Assembly (NCBI GenBank): GCA_964611145.1
Contig: CAZSYM010000028.1
Coordinates: forward strand, 1 to 29,246
From: WFQV01 sp964611145
GTDB taxonomy: Bacteria; Bacteroidota; Ignavibacteria; Ignavibacteriales; Melioribacteraceae
Reading direction: 5' to 3'
Length of the DNA stretch: 29,246 bases
The position numbers and the translations under genes are program-made. A model generated the notes under the pieces. That model saw only the letters and a program-made list of their open reading frames with translations, was not told the DNA's origin and did no database searches. Position 1 is the first letter of the stretch. Every line of letters starts with the position of its first letter. Positions 24,021 through 29,246 of this stretch are shown here, in pieces.

Positions 24021-26708
24021 ATGAAAAAAATAATTTTTATTCTGGCACTCTTCTTTTCCTTTTCTGCGATTGCTCAACCGCGCTTGTCTTTCCTTTTTAC
24101 CAGGTCTTATTCGGAATTGCATATCGCTCCTCGCATAACAAATTCGGGGATTTACGGCTTGAAATATTTCTTTTGGAAGGACGGCGAATTCTTTTTTGTT
24201 ACGGAAAAAGATGTGATTGTTACGGATGCCGAGGGAAATCTTGTCGAAAGTCAACGAAAAAAAAGAGAAGTTTTAAGTTTGAAGCCTTCCTTGAGAAAAT
24301 CCTTCGAAGAAAGCGGCGTGGTGCGGAATTTCTCCCTTCCCGGCGGAGAGTTTCTCAAATATCACGAGGGAACTTATGAATCGGATAGCGGGATTCGAAT
24401 AACAGTTAACAGAAAAAGCGCATCTCTGTTGGAAATCGAAGGTTTGCCTTCTGAAAATGAAAAGGTAAAATTCGACTTCCCTCATAATCTTGCTTATTGC
24501 GGAATTTTGGGAACGGACAAGGCGGGAAACACCTTCCTTTTGATTGAAAAATATTTGAGCGAAGTGCCTTTAAAGGTTGAAAGGGAAATATGGACGCTTG
24601 CTCCCGATGCCTCTGTTTTGAACAAAATACATGTTCCCACAATCAAATATTTGAGTTTGGAAAATGAATTTTACGTTTCTCCCGATGGCGAGCTCTTTCA
24701 TTTGATTTCTTTACCCGAAGGGATTAAAATTTTGAAATGGAGCGGATTGAATCAAAAGGTGAAAGGGATTTTGAATTATCCTGCTGAGTACGATTATTTC
24801 CTTCATTTTAACGATTATGTAACAACCAAAGAAATTCGGACGAAAATAAATAATCCCGATGTAATTGCCGTAAGCACGGAAAGAGCGAAGGTTTTGCGAA
24901 CCGCCGCTTCTTACATAGAACATAAATATTATTGCACTCCTCAAAATCTTGCTCCTAACGGAACTATAGCGCCTGATGGAGATGCCGTAAAAACTCCCTC
25001 CTGGCTTAGAGTCGGTTGGAATGCGAGAATCCCCTACAAGTGGGGCGGTTTCAATACCGTTTGGGGCTTCGATCAAGATTTATCGCACGGGGAATATGCG
25101 GGCGATATAAATACCAACGGCGTAAGCGGTTATGCTGTCGGTGTGGATTGCTCCGGTTATGTGAGTCGCTGTTGGGGACTTACGTATCATGCCTCTACGG
25201 CGTATATGCCTAACATTACCAATAAATATAATTCGTGGGACGATTTAAAACCGGGCGATGCAGTCCACAAAGTCGGACATGTGCGACTCTTTGTCAAAAT
25301 GAATTCGGACGGTAGCCTTAAAATTGCCGAAGCCGCCGGAAGAAATTGGGACGTTTCCTATTGGTCATATAAACCCTCCGACCTTTACAGCTATACTCCG
25401 CGGTATTATGTGGGAATGACAAATAAATACGCCGAAAAGACAATTCGACTTTTGAGCGTTTTAAACGTCGGCTCCGGCAAGGCTGAGCTTGTCTGGTCGT
25501 GCGATACGAACGGTGTGGAGGGATACAGAATTTACGAATCTGCCGACGGTAAGAATTGGGAATTGAAATATGATGAGAATGAAATCAAAAGCGATTCCGT
25601 TGTTATTCCCTTCGAGGGAGCGGGATTTTTCCGCGTTTCGGCGGTGTGCCGCTACGCAAACGGCCTTGTTGAAAATAATTGGTCGAACCCAATGGGATTG
25701 GGAACCGGAGAAGATGGCAAATGCTTGATAGTCGATGGCTACGATAGAGATTACGGTACCGCAAGCTGGCAAGGTGATGGAAACCCTTTCGCCGTCATTT
25801 ATGGACGTGCTTTGGAGAATCTTTCCCGAACTTTTGAATCCGCCCGACACAGTGAAGTCATTTCGGGCAAAGTGAAACTTAGCGATTATAAAACGGTCTT
25901 TTGGTACGTGGGCGACGAAAGCACGGTGGACGAAACTTTTTCCGCTACGGAGCAGAGTTTGATTAAAAATTATTTGGAAACGGGTGGAAATTTGTTCGTT
26001 AGCGGTTCGGAAATTGGCTGGGACCTTTATTACAAAGGGAATTCGGCGGATAAGAGTTTTTATAAGAACTATTTCAAAGCCGTTTATAAATCGGACGATG
26101 CCAGAACCGATGTGGCGCTGGGAGTGCCGGGAACGAATTTCGAAGGCTTGTATTTTTATTTCGGGCAAACATACACGGAAGATTATCCCGATGTAATCGA
26201 ACCTTACGGTGGTAGCGCACTTTGTCTTAAATATTCCAATGGAGGCGGAGCGGGAATATTTTATTCCGGTTCCTTCGGGAATTCTTCTCAAAGTAGCAAT
26301 TTGATTTATTTCGCTTTCCCACCGGAAACCACCGCCGATGATTCCGTGTTTTTCGAAATCATAAAAGACGCCGTTGCATTTTTCGACAGAAATACTTCCG
26401 TGAACGAGAGAATTCCTTTCGTAAGAGATTTTAAAATTTACTCGGCATACCCCAATCCGTTCGGTGCGGGAAGTGCTTCCGGAAATTCCGTTATTACATT
26501 TTCCTTTGTTCTTGCAAAGTCGTTTGACGCCAAAATAAGCGTTTATAATGTGCTGGGAGAAAAAGTAGCGGAAGTTTTGAGAGGCACTTTGAAAGCAGGT
26601 AAATATTCGTTCGATTTTTCCCCGACGCATCTTGCTTCGGGTGTTTACTTCGTCGGATTTGATTTCGGCGGTAGAAAGACTTTTGAAAAAATAGTTTTTC
26701 TGAAATAA
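24021..26708 (+). CDS. Exported NlpC/P60-like hydrolase with FnIII, GATase-like and T9SS tail domains
   Basis: An 895-residue protein with a signal peptide (FFSFSAIAQ). Residues about 25-280 are beta-rich and unassigned. An NlpC/P60-type papain-like domain follows (about 320-470): PYKWGG, the nucleophile Cys377 in VDCSGYVSRCWG, His420 in KVGHVRLFV, and a polar third residue near EAAGRNW. Such enzymes usually cut peptide bonds in peptidoglycan stems. An FnIII-like domain (about 473-562) and a GATase-like module (about 568-790, LIVDGYDRDYG, FVSGSEIGWDL) follow; the latter is clearly homologous to that of the GH18 protein at the left end. The tail (about 803-895) carries AYPNPFGAG and NVLGEKVAEV, a T9SS sorting domain. 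It appears to be a single-gene unit. Domain calls are good; the true substrate is not known. Confidence 0.87.
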   Translation: MKKIIFILALFFSFSAIAQPRLSFLFTRSYSELHIAPRITNSGIYGLKYFFWKDGEFFFVTEKDVIVTDAEGNLVESQRKKREVLSLKPSLRKSFEESGVVRNFSLPGGEFLKYHEGTYESDSGIRITVNRKSASLLEIEGLPSENEKVKFDFPHNLAYCGILGTDKAGNTFLLIEKYLSEVPLKVEREIWTLAPDASVLNKIHVPTIKYLSLENEFYVSPDGELFHLISLPEGIKILKWSGLNQKVKGILNYPAEYDYFLHFNDYVTTKEIRTKINNPDVIAVSTERAKVLRTAASYIEHKYYCTPQNLAPNGTIAPDGDAVKTPSWLRVGWNARIPYKWGGFNTVWGFDQDLSHGEYAGDINTNGVSGYAVGVDCSGYVSRCWGLTYHASTAYMPNITNKYNSWDDLKPGDAVHKVGHVRLFVKMNSDGSLKIAEAAGRNWDVSYWSYKPSDLYSYTPRYYVGMTNKYAEKTIRLLSVLNVGSGKAELVWSCDTNGVEGYRIYESADGKNWELKYDENEIKSDSVVIPFEGAGFFRVSAVCRYANGLVENNWSNPMGLGTGEDGKCLIVDGYDRDYGTASWQGDGNPFAVIYGRALENLSRTFESARHSEVISGKVKLSDYKTVFWYVGDESTVDETFSATEQSLIKNYLETGGNLFVSGSEIGWDLYYKGNSADKSFYKNYFKAVYKSDDARTDVALGVPGTNFEGLYFYFGQTYTEDYPDVIEPYGGSALCLKYSNGGGAGIFYSGSFGNSSQSSNLIYFAFPPETTADDSVFFEIIKDAVAFFDRNTSVNERIPFVRDFKIYSAYPNPFGAGSASGNSVITFSFVLAKSFDAKISVYNVLGEKVAEVLRGTLKAGKYSFDFSPTHLASGVYFVGFDFGGRKTFEKIVFLK

Positions 26709-26723
26709 AGAAATCTTAAAAAA

Positions 26724-26760
26724 TATTTGTGAGAATTACTAATTTTCACAAATAAATTTT
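26724..26760 (+). terminator. AT-rich hairpin after the NlpC/P60 gene, probable terminator
   Basis: A 14-bp stem with one G-T pair: 26724-26737 with 26741-26754, loop of three (ACT), followed by AATTTT. It lies 15 bases after the stop. The stem is weak because it is AT-rich, and the T-run is short, so an operator for the next gene is also possible. Confidence 0.5.
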
Positions 26761-26843
26761 GCAGTTTTAGATAATCGAGAATATCGGAGGCGAACTTCGA
26801 AGGGAGTAAAAACTCAAACGGCGTTCTGAATGCAAAAGTTCTT

Positions 26844-27326
26844 TTGCTAAATCAGAGCTACGAGCCTTTGAGCGTTTGCAGCGTTAAAAAGGCTGTCATT
26901 TTGATGTTTCTGGGCAAAGCCGAAGTGGTGGCAGAAAAAAGAGATAAGCACATCCGTTCCGTTTCCGCAAGTTTTCCGTTTCCCACGGTCATTCGCTTGA
27001 ATTCTTATATCAGAGTGCCTTTTTTAAAAGTGCTTTTGAATCGAAAGAATATTTTGAAAAGGGATGGTTATAAATGCGCTTATTGCGGTAGGAGCGATTT
27101 GCCTTTAACTATTGACCATGTGATCCCTCGTTCGAAAGGGGGAAAGGATACGTGGGAAAATTTGGTGGCGGCTTGCTATCGTTGCAATAACAAAAAAGGT
27201 AATCGAACTCCGGCGGAAGCAAATATGCCTTTGCTTATTAAACCGTATCGTCCGACGCATATAATGTTTATCAAAAACAGTGTGAACCGTTTGGATGAAT
27301 CGTGGAAACCTTTTTTGTTTCAGTGA
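26844..27326 (+). CDS. HNH endonuclease-family protein
   Basis: A 160-residue frame starting at TTG 26844. The HNH domain (about 65-130) has CAYCGRSD, TIDHVIPRSKGGKDTWENLV and CYRCNNKKGNRTP: two CxxC zinc pairs plus the His/Asn catalytic set. Small McrA-like proteins of this kind with an N-terminal LNQSYEPLSVCSVKKA are common chromosomal genes in Bacteroidota and relatives, with unknown role; it is not evidence of a homing element. Relatives usually begin a few residues earlier (KVLLLNQSYEPL). Here the in-frame codons for NAKVLLL are present but no ATG, GTG or TTG precedes them before a stop at 26772; the nearest ATG (26830) is in another frame. The start is therefore uncertain. Confidence 0.82.
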   Translation: MLNQSYEPLSVCSVKKAVILMFLGKAEVVAEKRDKHIRSVSASFPFPTVIRLNSYIRVPFLKVLLNRKNILKRDGYKCAYCGRSDLPLTIDHVIPRSKGGKDTWENLVAACYRCNNKKGNRTPAEANMPLLIKPYRPTHIMFIKNSVNRLDESWKPFLFQ

Positions 27327-27499
27327 ACAAAAAGTGTATATAGCTAGAGAACTTAGTTGTGAATAGTAAAATATAAAGAGGTTAAAAAATATCATCCCGA
27401 CATCCCGCCATTTCATTTTCGAAAAATTTTCCTTGATTTTCCGTTTAAAAATGGTTAACTAAACTTTTAAAAAGAAGCAATTTAAGAAAGGAGAAAAAA

Positions 27500-29246
27500 A
27501 TGAGAAAGTTGGGAATCGCTATTGTTTTTTTATGGACAATAGCATTTTGCCATTATAAAGTTTTTGCTCAGGAAAAGGCACACGAATTTTTATTCTATGA
27601 AAAACCGGGGATTTCCGGAGGAGCGGAATATTCCTCTTTGCTTCAGCGGGCAATTAATTTTGGAGCGGCTTCAAAATTCCGTGTCAAGAGCCAAGTCATG
27701 TTAAACAAAGGAGGGGAAAGGCTTGGCGCTACAGCCTCTATTACTCCTATCTACGGAGTGGATTTCGATACCGACGCCAGTACTACGGGCTATTATCATA
27801 TTCCACCCGATCCGTCCGGTGTGGCGGGACAATCTTATCTGGTCGGAGTTAATAATACTTCTATCCGCTGGTCAGATAAAACGGGTGGTTCGGTTGTAAC
27901 TAAACGATTGGGTAAAAATGCTACAACTGCAAGCGGAAGTTTTTTCGAAACCCTTTCTCCCGTCAATGGGACCTTTGACCCGAAAGTAATCTATGACCAA
28001 TACAAGGGGAGATTTATTGTAATAACTTTGGAAAAACAAGATAAAAATGATGGTGATCCTGTGGATTCTTCCCGTATCCTTATTGCGGTTAGCGCTAGCG
28101 ACGATCCAAACGGGACATGGTACTTCACCGAAATAGATTCCAAAATTAATGTTAGCGGTACCGATACATGGGCGGATTACCCCGGTTTAGGATTGAACAG
28201 CGATGCAATTTTGATAACCGCCAATTTATTTACCTATGGTGCCACTCATACCTATTCCGGTTCTCGTCTGTGGGTAATCGAGAAAAGCCCTTTCTATACA
28301 GGGGGAACGGCTGTTGTGCATATTTATGACCCCGCTAGTTCGGCGGGGACAAGCTCTACCACTATGCAACCGGCTCATATGTTCGGAAGCGAACCGACAA
28401 ATCTCAAGGCTTATCTTGTGCGTTATAGCGGTTTTACCGACGGTACTAATGAGGCAATAAGTGTGATAGAATTTACAGAGACCTATTCTTCTCCCACTTT
28501 TACGAATTATTATGTCTCTCTTTCGGATATTGATAATACGAGTGCTTCAATGCCAGATGCACCTCAATCGGGAACATCGACTTTAATTGAAACAAATGAT
28601 AGACGCGCTCTTAATGCCGTTTGGCGCGATAATTATCTTTATACGGCTTTTACTATTGTTCCCGGTAGCGGCACCGACTCCGCACAGGCTACTGCTCATT
28701 GGGTTAAATGCTCGGCTTCGTTGGCGGGGGGACTTGCTCTATCCGATCAAGGCAATTGTGGCGGCGAAGACATAGCCACCGGAGCTTATACGTTTTTCCC
28801 TTCCGTGGCGGTGAATAGTACGGGACAAATGGTTGTGGGATTTTCTGCCAGCGCGTCTTCCATTTATTGCGGTGCTTATTATGCGGGTAGAGTTTCTACT
28901 GATCCCGCCGGAACGACTCCGCATACGGGAACATTAAAGGCGGGTGAGGATTATTATGTCCGTACTTTCGGGGGTGCAAGAAACAGATGGGGGGATTATA
29001 CGGGAATTTCAGTGGACCCTTCCGACGATAAAACATTCTGGTTGTTTAATGAATATGCCCAAACGCGTGGAACTTCTTTCGGCGGGGAAGATGGGCGTTG
29101 GGGAACGGTATTCGGGAAAATAGTTGATTCGCCTTTCCCCGTGGAATTGTCCGGTTTTTCCGCTAATGTTGACAATAGTAAAATAAAATTAAATTGGCGA
29201 ACCGAGACGGAGGAGAACAATTACGGTTTTAAGATAGAACGTAAAA
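27500..29246 (+). CDS. Large secreted protein, propeller-like, cut by the window end
   Basis: The frame opens at ATG 27500, just after AAGGAG, and stays open for 582 codons to the last base. The signal peptide is basic then hydrophobic (GIAIVFLWTIAFC...VFAQ). The body is beta-rich with repeated segments such as FDPKVIYDQYKGRFIV, DTWADYPGLGLNSDAILIT and RWGDYTGISVDPSDDKTFW, suggesting a sialidase-like or similar beta-propeller; no catalytic set was recognised. The last visible residues (FPVELSGFSANV, LNWRTETEENNYGFKIER) are a linker domain that in Ignavibacteria-type exported proteins usually precedes a YPNPF sorting tail, which probably lies outside the window. The 173 bases before it (27327-27499) hold no gene. 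Confidence 0.82.
   Translation, partial: MRKLGIAIVFLWTIAFCHYKVFAQEKAHEFLFYEKPGISGGAEYSSLLQRAINFGAASKFRVKSQVMLNKGGERLGATASITPIYGVDFDTDASTTGYYHIPPDPSGVAGQSYLVGVNNTSIRWSDKTGGSVVTKRLGKNATTASGSFFETLSPVNGTFDPKVIYDQYKGRFIVITLEKQDKNDGDPVDSSRILIAVSASDDPNGTWYFTEIDSKINVSGTDTWADYPGLGLNSDAILITANLFTYGATHTYSGSRLWVIEKSPFYTGGTAVVHIYDPASSAGTSSTTMQPAHMFGSEPTNLKAYLVRYSGFTDGTNEAISVIEFTETYSSPTFTNYYVSLSDIDNTSASMPDAPQSGTSTLIETNDRRALNAVWRDNYLYTAFTIVPGSGTDSAQATAHWVKCSASLAGGLALSDQGNCGGEDIATGAYTFFPSVAVNSTGQMVVGFSASASSIYCGAYYAGRVSTDPAGTTPHTGTLKAGEDYYVRTFGGARNRWGDYTGISVDPSDDKTFWLFNEYAQTRGTSFGGEDGRWGTVFGKIVDSPFPVELSGFSANVDNSKIKLNWRTETEENNYGFKIERK

Noticed and set aside
25461..26630. Long minus-strand open frame (389 codons) opposite the NlpC/P60 gene
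   Set aside because: Antisense shadow of conserved FnIII, GATase-like and sorting domains; no recognisable motif or ribosome site.
26844..27326. HNH gene as part of a group I/II intron, intein or mobile element
   Set aside because: No flanking repeats, intron core or host gene interruption; the N-terminal LNQSYEPLSVCSVKKA marks a common stand-alone chromosomal family.

Overview
The window looks like chromosome from an AT-rich, Gram-negative member of the Bacteroidota/Chlorobi/Ignavibacteria (FCB) group, most likely an Ignavibacteria-like lineage. This is inferred from three large exported proteins that end in a type IX secretion (T9SS)-style tail with a YPNPFG motif, a fourth that runs off the window just where such tails are usually preceded by a 'LNWRTETEENNYGF' linker, outer-envelope lipoproteins, a four-cysteine adenylate kinase, a compact Rho, and frequent clear Shine-Dalgarno sequences (unlike Bacteroidia). 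No mobile element, CRISPR array, rRNA or prophage was seen.

Left end (1-7442): a plus-strand envelope operon with a GH18 glycosidase (5' end cut by the window), a tiny lipoprotein, two tandem TolB-like propeller proteins and a modular Amidase_3 peptidoglycan hydrolase. Its intrinsic terminator lies inside the coding region of a convergent small tail-anchored membrane protein. rpmB (L28) follows on the minus strand with its own terminator, a likely promoter and a hairpin-bearing leader.

Middle (8111-17083, plus): alr, an unknown helical protein, manC, an RpiB-like protein and folC lie close together; rho follows with its own leader and terminator; then pdxA, a methyltransferase and ftsE overlap each other. 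Converging on ftsE is a minus-strand unit: tRNA-Arg(ACG), tadA, adk. TadA is the enzyme that makes inosine-34 in exactly this tRNA.

Right part (18783-23915): an operon-like series of glmS, a COG2403/cyclic-2,3-diphosphoglycerate-synthetase-like P-loop protein, carbamate kinase and ornithine carbamoyltransferase, closed by a strong terminator. No arginine deiminase is present, and the P-loop protein is translationally coupled to carbamate kinase. I regard this as the best candidate for an under-described metabolic system here. It is followed by an exported NlpC/P60 protein that shares a GATase-like module and C-terminal tail with the GH18 protein, an HNH nuclease with a questionable N-terminus, and a long secreted protein cut by the window end.

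The most interesting items are the COG2403-arcC-OTC unit, the RpiB-like protein with an extra N-terminal segment and Asp in place of the active-site Cys, and the tadA/tRNA-Arg(ACG) pairing. All family names come from reading motifs by eye, not from database searches.
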